Both the position numbers and the translations under genes were made by a program. A DNA stretch of 64,000 bases from Prochlorococcus sp. AG-363-N16 (lineage in GTDB: Bacteria > Cyanobacteriota > Cyanobacteriia > PCC-6307 > Cyanobiaceae): assembly GCA_003280135.1 (NCBI GenBank), contig QCFW01000003.1:62001-126000 (forward strand). The letters are read 5' to 3'. The notes below the pieces were generated by a model, which had not been told where the DNA came from, ran no database searches, and was given only the letters and a program-made list of their open reading frames with translations. Positions 10,925 through 22,816 of the stretch are shown one piece after another; positions within the stretch are counted from its first letter, which is position 1, and every line of letters begins with the position of its first letter.

Positions 10925-11719
10925 TTAGGCCTTTCGACCATATAGCTCTCCAACAATCTTCACATCAACTGGTTCTTTAGAACCAAGATCATTGTCTGAA
11001 GGCTGAATTGCAACAAATGAGCCAGAGAATTCTTCAGTATCAGAATCGACACTGTCTATTGAAAGAGTTATAACTCCTTTCCCTGAAAGGTCTCTTTTGA
11101 TGTTCTCTTTAGCAAGTTCTTCATCGTCACCGCCTAAGGCAACAAGGCCTTGAGCATATTCAACACCAGTGTCTTTTGCACGACTTTTTGGATCTAGAAA
11201 ATCGCCAGTACGATAACTAGGAGTGAAAGTCGTACCAGATGCTTCACTGCCAGCGCTGATTGATTTGTTTTTGAAATCAACAGACATATCCTTTGCTGAG
11301 AAAACAAATGGGAATTCTTCGCCATTTGGAGCAAGAACAGTAATTAGCTGAAAGTCAATACCACCTTTTTCATTAAAGGTGCTTCCAGAAACATCTCCAT
11401 AGACTTGTTCAACAGTTGTGTTGTTTCTAGGACTAATGATTTTTGCTGAAGCAAAATCAGTTGCCTTAGATCGCTTTGATTTTGCAACTTTTACATACAC
11501 CTCAGTTGGATGCATGCAAATGTCTGCAAGACCTCCTTCAAGACTGATTGATCCTTCAGATCCGTTAATTACAGATGGACAATCGTTAGCCTTGCCGGTA
11601 TTAACAATATCGGCAAATTTTGCATTACCCCTTTCTCCGGAGGCAGAGACACTACTTGGCGCAGCTATAAAGGTAAGACAGAAAGCAAGCACCAGGGCTA
11701 GCAAGGGACGAAATCTCAT
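10925..11719 (-). CDS. psbO: photosystem II manganese-stabilizing protein PsbO
   Basis: PsbO sequence with signal peptide MRFRPLLALVLAFCLTF. ORF track extends 37 aa further upstream, probably not translated. Confidence 0.96.
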   Translation of the reverse strand: MRFRPLLALVLAFCLTFIAAPSSVSASGERGNAKFADIVNTGKANDCPSVINGSEGSISLEGGLADICMHPTEVYVKVAKSKRSKATDFASAKIISPRNNTTVEQVYGDVSGSTFNEKGGIDFQLITVLAPNGEEFPFVFSAKDMSVDFKNKSISAGSEASGTTFTPSYRTGDFLDPKSRAKDTGVEYAQGLVALGGDDEELAKENIKRDLSGKGVITLSIDSVDSDTEEFSGSFVAIQPSDNDLGSKEPVDVKIVGELYGRKA

Positions 11720-11934
11720 GGGTGGGAAGACTAATGCCAGATAAATGCGGTATAAAACCGCCCTATTACTCAGTTGGGAGCTTACAGGGGGAAATGCTAC
11801 ATATGTAATGCCTTTTGAACCTCTCAACAACCCGTAGCTTATTAAAAATCTCTAAAACGCCTTTTTTTTGTTATAAAAACCTGTGGTACCAGTTAATTTT
11901 GGCCTTTTACCAATTCAGGAAAAATTTTAAGTAG

Positions 11935-13221
11935 TTACTTTTTTGTTGCGAAAGAATTATTTCTTAGTGCTTTTATTTCATCAATTAGTTGATTTGCAAC
12001 GGATAATTTTGAACCAATTTTTATTGGCTCAATGCTGCCATTTTTTTTTATGAGCCATCCTCCATTTAAATTTGACTCAAAACCTAGATGTTCTCTATCA
12101 ATAGGATTTGCCATTAGTAAATCACAGCCTTTTTTAATTTTTTTGGCTTTTGCTAGATTTTTTATTGCTTCGTCAGTTCCAGTTAATGCTGTAAATCCAA
12201 GAATCACTTGATTCTTAGAACGATTTTCAACCATATTTTTTAGTAAATCTGGGACTATCTCAAAAGAATTTTGTATTTCGGTGAAAAGCTCAGTTTTTTG
12301 CAACTTGTTTTCTTTTTGGCTATTTTTCTTTCTTAAATCAACTATTGCAGCGGCCATTGCAATGACATCTGATTTTGGTTGCAACTTTTCAATCATTGCT
12401 TTCATCTCGTTAGCATTTCGTACGTTATGACTGCTTAAACCTTCTAAGAAAGTTGATGGAATTTGAAGAGGACCATGAATTAATTCAACTTGAGCGCCTC
12501 TAAACTTGGCTGCTTGTCCAAGTAAAACACCCATTTTGCCGGAGCTTCTATTGCTAAAAAACCTTGCTGCATCAATATCTTCAATCGTTGCTCCTGCAGT
12601 AACCAGAAACTTTAATCCTTCTAGGTCTTGCTCAAAATTAAAATTTTTGTTTTGCATAAGAGCATGTTCTATGGCTAATAAAATTATTTCTTGATTGACC
12701 ATGCGACCGTCTCCAATGCGATCACAAGCAAGCAATCCTTCTTCAGGTTCTAAAGCAATTACATTTGAATATTGTTTAAGGAATTCCCAATTTTTTTGGA
12801 CTGCCTGATTACTCCACATTCCAGTATTCATTGCTGCAGCTGCAATAACAGGCTTTTCAAAAGCTAGTAAAACACTTGTAGCAAGACCTTCACCTAGGCC
12901 GTATATCCACCTTGAAAGTGAAGACGCGCTTAGTGGAGCCACAACTATTACATCGGCCCATTCAGCAAGTGAGATATGAAGTGGTTTGGTTTGCGTTGGG
13001 TCCCATTGATCTTGATCTTGAAAGCAAGGATTTCTACTTAGGGTAGAAAGAGATAATGCGCTAACAAGTTTGCTTGCACTTGGAGTTATTACGCACTTGA
13101 CTTCTGCACCTTCTTTAATTAATCGACTTACAAGAAGCGGAGTTTTTATTGCAGCAATGCTTCCAGTTGCAATAACAACTATTTTATGACCTTTAAAAGT
13201 AAATAATTCCTTAGTCTTCAT
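11935..13221 (-). CDS. coaBC: phosphopantothenoylcysteine decarboxylase/synthetase
   Basis: Dfp motifs (GSIAAIKTPLLVSRL, AAAMNTGMW, TAGATIEDIDAARFFSNRSSGKMG). Met7 start assumed. Confidence 0.95.
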   Translation of the reverse strand: MKTKELFTFKGHKIVVIATGSIAAIKTPLLVSRLIKEGAEVKCVITPSASKLVSALSLSTLSRNPCFQDQDQWDPTQTKPLHISLAEWADVIVVAPLSASSLSRWIYGLGEGLATSVLLAFEKPVIAAAAMNTGMWSNQAVQKNWEFLKQYSNVIALEPEEGLLACDRIGDGRMVNQEIILLAIEHALMQNKNFNFEQDLEGLKFLVTAGATIEDIDAARFFSNRSSGKMGVLLGQAAKFRGAQVELIHGPLQIPSTFLEGLSSHNVRNANEMKAMIEKLQPKSDVIAMAAAIVDLRKKNSQKENKLQKTELFTEIQNSFEIVPDLLKNMVENRSKNQVILGFTALTGTDEAIKNLAKAKKIKKGCDLLMANPIDREHLGFESNLNGGWLIKKNGSIEPIKIGSKLSVANQLIDEIKALRNNSFATKK

Positions 13222-13450
13222 CAAAAACTTCCTGATCAATTAAATGTAAATATGGAAGAGTTAAATCTGGACGATGAATTGCAAGTGCTCTAAGTATATG
13301 CCAGTCGCTTAAACCTTCAAAAGGTGTTTCGTAATCATCTTGATCAAGACGCTTTGCTAAAACCTCTGTGGACACTTCATCAAATGCTTCGATAAGTTCT
13401 CTTGTAATAGTTGGGCTAGCATTTCTGGAGTCATCTTTAGCTTCATTCAT
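13211..13450 (-). CDS. small cyanobacterial conserved protein (DUF2555-like)
   Basis: 79 aa ORF overlapping the coaBC start. Confidence 0.6.
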   Translation of the reverse strand: MNEAKDDSRNASPTITRELIEAFDEVSTEVLAKRLDQDDYETPFEGLSDWHILRALAIHRPDLTLPYLHLIDQEVFDED

Positions 13451-13702
13451 GAATTTTGTTTTTCCTTTTAAATGACTTTGAGATAGATTTTGATTTATTT
13501 AAGATTTAATTTTTAAATATTCTAGAGTACAGCCTAGGAGTTCATAGTGATTAAACTAATTAAGTAAACTTTTTTGTGTAATTTTCATGGATTTTTTAGA
13601 AGCGTTTTGAGTTTATGATTCACAATATGTTCAATTGCTAGGTTCTAAAAGCACTTTGTGTAGTAATGCAGTAAAACGCTATTAAGAAATGAATTTAAGT
13701 CT

Positions 13703-13900
13703 ATGTCTCAATCAAAAAGAGAGCAGGTGGTAAGTCATCTTCGATATATCAGACAAGAGCTACGTGAAATGCATCAAGGAGTTTTGGATGATGGTCTAGT
13801 TCCTGAACCTGGAGAGATACGAGGAGTTATGGCTCAGATGGAGGCATTGCTTGAATTACTTGAGGGCAAGTCAAAACAGAAGTTAAAGGTAGAAGGTTAA
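13703..13900 (+). CDS. small conserved cyanobacterial hypothetical protein
   Basis: 65 aa ORF in otherwise intergenic space. Confidence 0.55.
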   Translation: MSQSKREQVVSHLRYIRQELREMHQGVLDDGLVPEPGEIRGVMAQMEALLELLEGKSKQKLKVEG

Positions 13901-14006
13901 CTCCATATTTATATATTCTCAGAGTTTAAATTTGTTGACCTATTAATTTCAATTACTTTTCAAATGAGCAATCTTTATTATCTTTTAAAAGTAATTACTG
14001 ATTTAT

Positions 14007-14348
14007 ATGTCTGGTAAATATCAGTCAACAGGGCTAAATCGAAATATAATAAATATTGTTGAGAGAATAGAATTTTGGGCTGAAAATCCATGGAGAAGGT
14101 TTTCACTCTTACTGATCACTTTACTTGCTTCATTTGTCTTAGGTAGCTCAATCGGAATGATCAATGGAGTTTTAGCATTAATGGATCCAGTAGGGGCATT
14201 CTTTACAGTAATGATTATTGAAACTATGATCAGATTGCGAGGACCACTTTTGATTAGTAAAAAATCAAGAATTCTTCTTCAGACTCTTGATATGGTTAGA
14301 ATTGGTCTAATTTATGGGCTTTTTATGGAAGGATTTAAGTTGTTTTAA
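14007..14348 (+). CDS. DUF565 / Ycf20-like membrane protein
   Basis: ENPWRRFSLLLITLLASFVLGSSIG followed by TM helices. Confidence 0.75.
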   Translation: MSGKYQSTGLNRNIINIVERIEFWAENPWRRFSLLLITLLASFVLGSSIGMINGVLALMDPVGAFFTVMIIETMIRLRGPLLISKKSRILLQTLDMVRIGLIYGLFMEGFKLF

Positions 14349-14354
14349 TTAAAA

Positions 14355-15377
14355 TTATTCTATTTGGTTTCCTGCTATTAGAAGATATAAAAGTGCCATC
14401 CTAATAGGTATACCATTGGCAACTTGTTGATCAACTAAGCAAACTTTTCTGTCATTAAGAAGCTCACTACTTATTTCAATATCTCTATTTACTGGACCTG
14501 GGTGTAATACAGGTATGTTTTGTTTGCATGCCTTCAAGGATTCATGAGTAATACCAAATTCTCGGCTGTATGTAATGAGGTTTGAAAGAAGATTTTCATT
14601 CATACGTTCTTTTTGTAATCTCAAAGCTATAACTGCATCTGCTTGATACAAGGCATCTTTTAAAGACCAGCTAATTGAAACATTACCTCTTTTTTTTATT
14701 GGGTCTTTTTTTTGTCCTGGAGGAGGATCTTTGACAAAGTGGGAGAACTCTTTTGGAAGTAAACTAGGAGGACCGCATAGAATAACATTAGCCCCACAAC
14801 CCGTAAGACTCCATAAATTAGAACGAGCTACTCTTGAATGAAGAATATCTCCAACAATGACAATTGTTTTACCTTCTAAGATTTCTATTGTTGGGTTTTG
14901 GGGTTTAAAGAAGTTAGCTAATGTAAAGAGATCAAGAAGTGCTTGACTTGGATGACTATGCAGTCCATCGCCGCCATTAAGAATGGATGTATTTTTTCCT
15001 AATTTTTGAAGAGATTCAGCCAGTTGCTTTGGCACGCCAGTTGAACTATGGCGAACAATTAGAACATCTGCTCCCATGGCTACGTATGTAAGTGCAGTAT
15101 CTAATGGTGTTTCTCCTTTAGATAAAGAGCTACTAGAAGGAGAGAATGTTTGAACATCTGCTGATAATCTTTTAGCCGCTAGCTCAAAGCTGCTTCTTGT
15201 TCTTGTACTTGGTTCAAAAAATAAAGTTGCTACAAATCTTCCTTGTAATGCAGGAAGTTTTCTGGAACCTGATTGAGGCAGGGCTTTAAAGCGATTAGCT
15301 AAATCTAGAACTGTTTTATAGTCCTCTTTTGAGAACTCTGACAAATCAATTATGTGCTTATGATGCCAATTTGTCAT
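14355..15377 (-). CDS. pyrB: aspartate carbamoyltransferase catalytic subunit
   Basis: [30 protein letters not shown]. Confidence 0.97.
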   Translation of the reverse strand: MTNWHHKHIIDLSEFSKEDYKTVLDLANRFKALPQSGSRKLPALQGRFVATLFFEPSTRTRSSFELAAKRLSADVQTFSPSSSSLSKGETPLDTALTYVAMGADVLIVRHSSTGVPKQLAESLQKLGKNTSILNGGDGLHSHPSQALLDLFTLANFFKPQNPTIEILEGKTIVIVGDILHSRVARSNLWSLTGCGANVILCGPPSLLPKEFSHFVKDPPPGQKKDPIKKRGNVSISWSLKDALYQADAVIALRLQKERMNENLLSNLITYSREFGITHESLKACKQNIPVLHPGPVNRDIEISSELLNDRKVCLVDQQVANGIPIRMALLYLLIAGNQIE

Positions 15378-15976
15378 GGACCTTGATTAAAAGAGGGTTG
15401 CCAAGCTTTTGAATATGAAGGACATAGATCGCCTTTTTCTCTTTTACTTATACTTCTACTATTGCGAAGATACCAACGCCATCGTAAATCTTTTCCTTTT
15501 GAGACTCCTATTCGTGTTGTTTGATGAATATTATCCATTGTCTTTATTGAGCTTCCTTTAGCAATCCAAAGCCCTTGCTCTAAAGATAGCTTTAAATTGT
15601 TATGTTCTCTTGTTAATCCAAATCTTTTAGCTAATAGACCTGGCCCAGAGGCAGTACGCTCATTTTCATCAGGTAAGGCTATTGATCTTAAAAGAACACC
15701 ATTCCCAAAATTAGTTTTATTAGTTACAACATTTACGCAATGATAGGTGCCATAAATTAGATAAATATATAAATGACCAGGTGGTCCAAACAAAACTTCA
15801 TTTTTTGGAGTTCTTTTTTTATATCCATGACAAGCAGGTTCAGATTGTGAATATGCCTCAGTTTCTACAATTACTCCCCAAAGCAATTGTTTTGATGATT
15901 CACGTTTAATCAATATGGAACCAATTAAATCTGGGGCAACTATCTCAGCAGGCCTAGAGAAAAATTTTTTTGAGAG
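15374..15976 (-). CDS. 3-methyladenine DNA glycosylase (AAG/MPG family); start unresolved, possible frameshift near 15960-15971
   Basis: [38 protein letters not shown]; conserved N-terminus [18 protein letters not shown] continues upstream of the TTG-start ORF (15374..15913). Confidence 0.85.
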   Translation of the reverse strand, partial: LSKKFFSRPAEIVAPDLIGSILIKRESSKQLLWGVIVETEAYSQSEPACHGYKKRTPKNEVLFGPPGHLYIYLIYGTYHCVNVVTNKTNFGNGVLLRSIALPDENERTASGPGLLAKRFGLTREHNNLKLSLEQGLWIAKGSSIKTMDNIHQTTRIGVSKGKDLRWRWYLRNSRSISKREKGDLCPSYSKAWQPSFNQGP

Positions 15977-16115
15977 AATTTGAATAGTTATTGGAGATTT
16001 TTAACACTATTTAATAGATAATCATTTTTTTCAATTAAGGCAATCACTTAATCTATGCAATTATTTATTAGATTGATAGTGTGATTTCTCTGCATTCTAT
16101 TTAGGAAAATAATCA

Positions 16116-16892
16116 TTGACTTATTCTGATCATCTTAAAACCCCTTTACGTTTAGATCTTTGTAGTTGGAAAGAAGTGGAAAGTTATTTGACTGTTTGTA
16201 AGGCCATAATTTTACCAATAGGATCTATAGAGCAACATGGACCTACTGGTGCAATAGGAACAGATGCAATGACCGCACAAGCTGTGGCTTTAGAGGTTTC
16301 CAAACGCAGCAAAGTGCTTGTGGCACCAGTTCAGCATTATGGAATGGCTGAACATCATTTAGGCTTCCCTGGGACAATGAGTATTAAACCATCAACTTTA
16401 TTAGTCTTGATGCATGACCTTTTATGTTCCCTTGCTAGACATGGTTTTCAAAGAGTCTTTGTTATAAATGGTCATGGTGGCAATATTGCAACATTGAAAG
16501 CTGCATTTGCAGAATCGTATAAAACAATTTTGAATTCAGATGAATTTCAAGAAAAAGATTTTCGCTGCAAATTAAAAAACTGGTTTATGGTCCCTGAAGT
16601 TTTTCAGAAAGCAAATGAGTTATATGGTGAAATGGAAGGTCAACATGCAACTCCCAGTGAAATTTCACTAACATTACATTTAGAACCTAGTTTGCAAGAC
16701 AAGCAAGTTCCTTTGCAAAAACCAGTTCCAGCAGGTCCTATCTATAGTTATAAAGATTTTCAAAAAAGATATCCTGATGGCAGAATGGGTTCAGATCCTT
16801 ATCTTGCTAAATCTACTCATGGAAAAGTTTTCCTAGAGAAGGCAGCATCTAACTTATCTAACGATTTATTGAATTTCTTAAAAGAATCATGA
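16116..16892 (+). CDS. creatininase / creatinine amidohydrolase family protein
   Basis: [25 protein letters not shown] metal-binding motifs. TTG start. Confidence 0.88.
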   Translation: MTYSDHLKTPLRLDLCSWKEVESYLTVCKAIILPIGSIEQHGPTGAIGTDAMTAQAVALEVSKRSKVLVAPVQHYGMAEHHLGFPGTMSIKPSTLLVLMHDLLCSLARHGFQRVFVINGHGGNIATLKAAFAESYKTILNSDEFQEKDFRCKLKNWFMVPEVFQKANELYGEMEGQHATPSEISLTLHLEPSLQDKQVPLQKPVPAGPIYSYKDFQKRYPDGRMGSDPYLAKSTHGKVFLEKAASNLSNDLLNFLKES

Positions 16893-17182
16893 CAAAAATT
16901 AATGCTAATGACGTCAGGAAAGTTGCAAAGTTGGCACGTTTAGAATTATCTGATGATCTTATAGAAACTTATACATTGCAGCTAGAGAAAATTTTGGAAT
17001 ATGTTGCTCAACTAGAAAAAATAGATACAAAAAATATTCCTCCTACTACAAGAGCTGTAGAAGTAATTAATGCTTTTCGAGATGATATTAGTCAAAATAC
17101 TAATATTAGAGAAGAATTAATTGATCTAGCTCCTCATAGGGAAGGAGATTTTTTTAGGGTTCCTAAAATTCTTTCAGAATAA
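16889..17182 (+). CDS. gatC: Asp/Glu-tRNA amidotransferase subunit C
   Basis: [32 protein letters not shown]; 4-nt overlap with preceding gene. Confidence 0.94.
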   Translation: MTKINANDVRKVAKLARLELSDDLIETYTLQLEKILEYVAQLEKIDTKNIPPTTRAVEVINAFRDDISQNTNIREELIDLAPHREGDFFRVPKILSE

Positions 17183-17183
17183 T

Positions 17184-18221
17184 TTAGCTTTTATCTTTAT
17201 CAGGTATTACAGCTGTTTTATGCAATAAATAAAGCCAGCTCTTTCTTAATTTTTTTGTTGGAAGAACCATTGCCAAAGGACGCATCTTACTTCGACTTCT
17301 TTTATGACTTCTTATTCCTAAAATTACGTCATATATAAAATTTAAACCATCAGATTTAGACTCAAAAATACCTATTCTTTGAGGAGAACCTTTTAATTTT
17401 AGTAGTTCTTTTGTATCTTCATAAGCCGGTTTATATTCAAACCAAGGAATAGAAGGCCACAAATGATGGATGAGGTGATAATTTTGTCCCATTATTAAGA
17501 TGTTCATAACTTTGCTTGGATAAACTCTTGCATTTTTCCATTTATTTCTTGCTAAAAAAGGTCTATGTGGAAGATAATCAAAAAATATACCAAGAGTTAC
17601 TCCAACCATAAGAGCTGGTCCAAACCAAAGGTTATAAATTACATTCATAAAATTAAATTTAATTCCTGCAAGAATTATTGATAAGAAAAGCCCTCTTTCT
17701 AAGCCCCATTGCATTAGCTCATATTTTCTCCAAAGTTTTCTTTGAAAAAAGAAATATTCATGATAAAAGAACCTCGGTGCGATTAACCAGACAGGACCAA
17801 AGGTGCTAACAATATGATCAGGATCATTTTTGGGATCATTTACATGAGAGTGATGTTGAAGATGCACCCTTGTGAATACAGGAAAACTAAATCCCAATAA
17901 TATTGCCGCACCATGCCCCATTAATTGATTGATCCATTTGTTTGGATGTGCTGCTTTATGGCAGGCATCATGAATTACTGTCCCTTCCATATGAAGGGAC
18001 AAAAATGCTAAACCAACTAAAACAGGTAATGGCCAGTCACCTTGATACCACTCCCAAATACTTATAAATGCTAATAAGTATCCCCCAAAAAAGAGACCAA
18101 CTGTTGGATTGAGTCTATTGGGTGCATCAAGATAATTTTTTATCACCCCCTGCCAATAAGCAGAAGATTGAAATTTTTTCGAAACTTCTTTGTTAGATGA
18201 AGGATCAAAAATTTCTGTCAT
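17184..18221 (-). CDS. crtR: beta-carotene hydroxylase CrtR (fatty-acid desaturase-like)
   Basis: His boxes HDACHKAAH, HLQHHSHVND, HHLWP. Confidence 0.92.
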   Translation of the reverse strand: MTEIFDPSSNKEVSKKFQSSAYWQGVIKNYLDAPNRLNPTVGLFFGGYLLAFISIWEWYQGDWPLPVLVGLAFLSLHMEGTVIHDACHKAAHPNKWINQLMGHGAAILLGFSFPVFTRVHLQHHSHVNDPKNDPDHIVSTFGPVWLIAPRFFYHEYFFFQRKLWRKYELMQWGLERGLFLSIILAGIKFNFMNVIYNLWFGPALMVGVTLGIFFDYLPHRPFLARNKWKNARVYPSKVMNILIMGQNYHLIHHLWPSIPWFEYKPAYEDTKELLKLKGSPQRIGIFESKSDGLNFIYDVILGIRSHKRSRSKMRPLAMVLPTKKLRKSWLYLLHKTAVIPDKDKS

Positions 18222-18280
18222 TTCACTTTTGGTGCATTCAAAAAATTAATGATCATCCTTCAACAAGTTTAGAAATCAAT

Positions 18281-18361
18281 GCCCACCGGGAGACTTGAAC
18301 TCCCACGACCGAAGTCACTGGTACCTAAAACCAGCGCGTCTACCAATTCCGCCAGATGGGC
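18281..18361 (-). tRNA. tRNA-Leu (anticodon UAG)
   Basis: GCCCATCTGGCGGAATTGGTAGACGCGCTGGTTTTAGGTACCAG...GTTCAAGTCTCCCGGTGGGC with variable arm. Confidence 0.95.
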
Positions 18362-18564
18362 AAATGAATCTCAGTTGTTTTCTCAACCAAGGTACTTGTC
18401 AGGTTGATTTTACATTCTTAAAGATGCAACCGGGAAATTACTGCAAATTTTTTGTTAATGAAAAACACTTAAATCATTCAAATTAAAAACTATATTCTCT
18501 AGCTTCTGAGCTTTTTAGGAAATTTTAGACAGACTAAGAAGAAAGTCAGTTTTTTTAATACGTC

Positions 18565-19107
18565 ATGAGTGTAGTTTTTTTCGGCTGTTTTACAGTTTTT
18601 TTAGGTATGACAATCTTATTTTTACCATTGCTTTTTAAAGAGCTTAGTCGTCCCAGAGATTCAATTTGGGGAGCCCTCATGAGTATTCAAGGCTTAATAC
18701 TTATTACATCTTATGATCGTTTTAATGGATCTGCTGTTGCAGCTGTAATTTTTCAAGTATTAGTCTTTGCAAGATTGATATTAGAAATAGGCCAGCATCG
18801 ATGGCAAGTTTTATCCTTAGAAGAAAAGACAAGTCTCAAGTCAATTGATAGATTAAACATCAGTATTAGGGAGTCATTTTTTGCATTTGCAAAATTAGGT
18901 TCAATTTTGCTTGATTTAATTAAAGTTTTTCAGCCAAAAGAAAAAACTACTAGCAAAAAATGGATTAGACCTGATAAACCTTCAGAAGGAGATTCTTTAA
19001 AAGATGCAAAATTGCATTCAAATGATGAGAAAAAAACTGAAGAAACAATTCGCTCCCAGCAAATTCCCTTAATCAGTAAGGAGAATCTAGCTTCTAAGGA
19101 TGTCTAA
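18565..19107 (+). CDS. Ycf66 family protein
   Basis: N-terminal two-helix membrane region, Ycf66-like; charged C-terminus. Confidence 0.75.
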   Translation: MSVVFFGCFTVFLGMTILFLPLLFKELSRPRDSIWGALMSIQGLILITSYDRFNGSAVAAVIFQVLVFARLILEIGQHRWQVLSLEEKTSLKSIDRLNISIRESFFAFAKLGSILLDLIKVFQPKEKTTSKKWIRPDKPSEGDSLKDAKLHSNDEKKTEETIRSQQIPLISKENLASKDV

Positions 19108-19129
19108 TTTGCTCTAATTATTTTTCACC

Positions 19130-22045
19130 GTGACTCAGGATAAGAAGATGGATGGAGAAAACCATCCAAATTACAAGGAATCTCTCAACCTTTTGCAGAC
19201 AAGCTTTGGCATGCGTGCGAATGCAACAACTAGGGAGCCAGAAATTCAAAATTTTTGGCATGAAAATGGAGTTGACCTTGAACTTGGATTAGGAAATAAA
19301 GGGCCAATTTTTACTTTGCATGATGGGCCTCCATATGCGAATGGGGCCTTACATATGGGTCATGCACTTAATAAAGTTTTGAAAGATGTAATTAATAAAT
19401 TTAAGATAATGAGAGGTTTCAAAGTTAGGTTTGTTCCAGGATGGGATTGTCATGGGTTGCCAATTGAGTTAAAAGTTCTTCAAAAACTAAGCAAAACAGA
19501 ACGCGAGACTTTAACTCCTTTGGGCTTGCGAAAGAAAGCGACTATGTATGCTCTTGAACAGGTTGATAATCAAATGTCAGGGTTTAAGAGATGGGGGATT
19601 TGGGCTGATTGGGATAACCCTTATTTAACACTCCAGAAAGAATATGAAGCTGCGCAAATAAAACTTTTTGGCGAGATGGCATTAAAGGGATATATCTATA
19701 GAGGACTTAAGCCGGTTCATTGGAGCCCTAGTTCTAGAACTGCGCTAGCAGAAGCGGAATTGGAATACCCTCAAGGACATACTAGTAAGAGTGTTTATGT
19801 AGCTTTTTCAGTAACGCAGATTCCAGATGATTTATTCAATGGGTTAAATAGTCAAGGAGTAACTATTCCAACAGAACCAGAGCAATTAGGGAAGGTACTG
19901 AAATTAGCAATTTGGACCACTACACCATGGACAATCCCTGCAAATGTCGCTGTCGCTTTGAATGCAAATATTGATTATATTTTTGCTATCAATAAGAATA
20001 GAAAAATTTTAATTTTAGCAGCTGATCTTTTACAAGAAGTAAATGAAAATATAGGAGATTCCTATCAGGAAATTGCTCGCTTTAAAGGGAATTATTTGCA
20101 AGGAATTTCTTATAAAAATCCTTTGATAGATAGAGTGAGTCCAGTGGTTATTGGAGGAGATTATATTACAACTCAATCTGGTACTGGGTTAGTTCATACC
20201 GCACCTGGCCATGGAATTGATGATTTTAATACAGGAATTAAAAATAATCTTCCTATAGTTTGTCCAGTTGATGAAAAAGGTATCTTTACTTCTGAGGCTG
20301 GAAAATTTAAGGGTTTAAATGTCTTAAAAGATGCTAATGATGAGATCATAAAAGAACTTATTTCTTCAGGCTCGTTATTAAAAGAATTTCTATTTCAGCA
20401 TAAGTATCCATATGATTGGAGGACAAAAAAACCCACTATTTTTAGAGCAACGGAACAATGGTTTGCTTCTGTTGATGGTTTCCGAAATGAAGCTTTAGAG
20501 GAAATTGATAATGTTTCCTGGCTACCTAGTACAGGTAAAAATAGAATTTATTCTATGGTTAAGGAAAGAGGAGATTGGTGCATTTCCAGGCAGCGAACCT
20601 GGGGTGTTCCTATTCCTGTTTTTTATAGTAAAAAGAATACTAAAGATATTCTTTTAAATGAAGATACTCTTAGACATATTGAGAAACTTTTTGCTGAATA
20701 TGGTGCAGATATTTGGTGGGAACTTGAGGAGTCAAAGTTATTGCCTTCAAAATATTCACCTCAAGCAGATGAATGGCAAAAAGGAACTGATACTATGGAT
20801 GTTTGGTTTGATTCTGGATCAAGTTGGTCAGCGTTAGCCTCTTCTAGAGAGCCATTTAATTATCCTGCAGATTTATACTTAGAAGGCACAGATCAACATA
20901 GAGGTTGGTTTCAATCTTCTTTATTAACATCTGTAGCTGCTAATGGTAAAGCTCCATATAAAAAAGTTTTAACACATGGTTTTGCTTTGGATGAAAATGG
21001 CAGGAAAATGAGTAAATCTCTTGGTAATATTGTAGATCCTTTAGTCATCATTAATGGTGGAAATAATAAAAAGTTAGAGCCTGCATATGGAGCTGATGTT
21101 CTTAGGCTTTGGGTAAGCTCAGTTGACTACTCTGTTGATGTTCCAATAGGAACAAATATTTTAAGGCAGACATCAGATGTTTATAGGAAGGTAAGAAATA
21201 CTGCGAGATATCTACTTGGCAATATTCATGATTTTGACCCAACTTCTAATGGAATAGAATTTAATAAATTGCCTATTATTGATAGATGGATGTTGCATAG
21301 AACATCTGAGGTTATTGAAGAAATCTCTAAAGCATTTGAAAATTATGAGTTTTCTAAGTTTTTCCAAATATTACAAAGTTTTTGTGTAGTAGACCTTTCT
21401 AATTTCTATTTAGATATAGCAAAAGATAGGCTTTATATTAATGCACCAAATGATTTTAGAAGAAGATCATGTCAGACGGTAATGTCTCTGATAGTTGAGC
21501 GTTTAGCCGCTTTGATTGCACCGGTTTTATCTCATATAGCAGAAGATATTTGGCAAAATATTCCTTATTCATTAAAAGAGAAATCTGTTTTCCAAAGAGG
21601 ATGGCCAGAATCTCATTTGGAGTGGAAAAATGAATCTCTTGTTTTACCTATTTCACTGATCAGAAAATTAAGATCAGATGTTAATAGAATGATGGAGGAT
21701 TGCAGAACAAAAAAATTACTTGGATCATCTCTCGAAGCAAGTATTCGAATAGAAGTAGAAGATAATCAATTAAAAGAAGCAATTGCTTATATTGAAAAGT
21801 CTTCTTATAGAGATACTGACAATCTTAAGGATTGGTTGTTAGTATCTAATGTTCAAATTGATGGAGAACCATGGGCAGAAGTACTAGTTAGTCAAAACTT
21901 TGACTTTGGAACAATTGAAATCGCAAAATCACGAGGTCAAAAATGTGCCAGGTGTTGGCATTATAAGCAAGATATTGGTATTAGTAATCAATATCCTACT
22001 TTATGTGGAAGATGTATTGATATAATGTCTAGCATAAAGATCTAA
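19130..22045 (+). CDS. ileS: isoleucyl-tRNA synthetase
   Basis: [27 protein letters not shown]-terminal zinc motif CARCWHY...CGRC. GTG start. Confidence 0.98.
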   Translation: MTQDKKMDGENHPNYKESLNLLQTSFGMRANATTREPEIQNFWHENGVDLELGLGNKGPIFTLHDGPPYANGALHMGHALNKVLKDVINKFKIMRGFKVRFVPGWDCHGLPIELKVLQKLSKTERETLTPLGLRKKATMYALEQVDNQMSGFKRWGIWADWDNPYLTLQKEYEAAQIKLFGEMALKGYIYRGLKPVHWSPSSRTALAEAELEYPQGHTSKSVYVAFSVTQIPDDLFNGLNSQGVTIPTEPEQLGKVLKLAIWTTTPWTIPANVAVALNANIDYIFAINKNRKILILAADLLQEVNENIGDSYQEIARFKGNYLQGISYKNPLIDRVSPVVIGGDYITTQSGTGLVHTAPGHGIDDFNTGIKNNLPIVCPVDEKGIFTSEAGKFKGLNVLKDANDEIIKELISSGSLLKEFLFQHKYPYDWRTKKPTIFRATEQWFASVDGFRNEALEEIDNVSWLPSTGKNRIYSMVKERGDWCISRQRTWGVPIPVFYSKKNTKDILLNEDTLRHIEKLFAEYGADIWWELEESKLLPSKYSPQADEWQKGTDTMDVWFDSGSSWSALASSREPFNYPADLYLEGTDQHRGWFQSSLLTSVAANGKAPYKKVLTHGFALDENGRKMSKSLGNIVDPLVIINGGNNKKLEPAYGADVLRLWVSSVDYSVDVPIGTNILRQTSDVYRKVRNTARYLLGNIHDFDPTSNGIEFNKLPIIDRWMLHRTSEVIEEISKAFENYEFSKFFQILQSFCVVDLSNFYLDIAKDRLYINAPNDFRRRSCQTVMSLIVERLAALIAPVLSHIAEDIWQNIPYSLKEKSVFQRGWPESHLEWKNESLVLPISLIRKLRSDVNRMMEDCRTKKLLGSSLEASIRIEVEDNQLKEAIAYIEKSSYRDTDNLKDWLLVSNVQIDGEPWAEVLVSQNFDFGTIEIAKSRGQKCARCWHYKQDIGISNQYPTLCGRCIDIMSSIKI

Positions 22046-22121
22046 TTTTATTTTAATTAATAGTTACTTACTTGACGTTTATAACTAGTTTATTTTCAAG
22101 ATAAATACTATAAGTTTTCTT

Positions 22122-22733
22122 TTAAAATCCTCCTGAAGTTCTTCCATATTTTGGTACTTTAATAAGAATTATCTGTAAAAGACCAATTAAATATGCTATT
22201 AAACATATATATCCAATAAAAGATGCAATTGGTTCTGTCCAGGTTGCACCAAATAGAAAGTTAAAGGTATTACCAATAATCCCGTGAAGGTCTTTTGGCC
22301 CTGCTACCCATGCTTGACAATACTCCCTACTTATTATTTTTATGCAAGATAGACTATTACTTGTAAGAATCAAATAAAAACATGAAAAGAAACTGATTGA
22401 CCAACGCCATATTTTTGTAGTAAATGCCAATGCTCTCCATGTTGGAAGTGCCCTTAACTCTTCGTTTAAATCAGACCAAAACCATATTGATAATAATATT
22501 AATATTGGAGATATAAATGAAGTTAGGTAACCAATAGGCCTATTACCTGTTAATAAAAGAATACTTATGCCTATTAGACTAGAGACTTTAAAATAAATTG
22601 ATAATAGCCTAACAATTGAATATTCTTGTTTTATGGTAGACCATAGCAATAAGACCAAGGGTACAGAAACACCAAATACAATTCCTAACCTGTAGGTGAG
22701 CCAAACAAGTGTGGTGAAAGATAGATCTGTCAT
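22122..22733 (-). CDS. DUF3177-type membrane protein
   Basis: Multi-TM cyanobacterial protein, GPKDLHGIIG motif. Confidence 0.7.
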   Translation of the reverse strand: MTDLSFTTLVWLTYRLGIVFGVSVPLVLLLWSTIKQEYSIVRLLSIYFKVSSLIGISILLLTGNRPIGYLTSFISPILILLSIWFWSDLNEELRALPTWRALAFTTKIWRWSISFFSCFYLILTSNSLSCIKIISREYCQAWVAGPKDLHGIIGNTFNFLFGATWTEPIASFIGYICLIAYLIGLLQIILIKVPKYGRTSGGF

Positions 22734-22816
22734 TTTCTTACTTTATACCTTTGTCATTTTGATTACTTTTTTACATCCCTATAAGCTAACGAAAGAAAAT
22801 CTGAATTATTTCAATA

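Noticed and set aside
11418-11744. 108 aa plus-strand ORF
   Set aside because: Antisense to psbO and its signal peptide; no independent support
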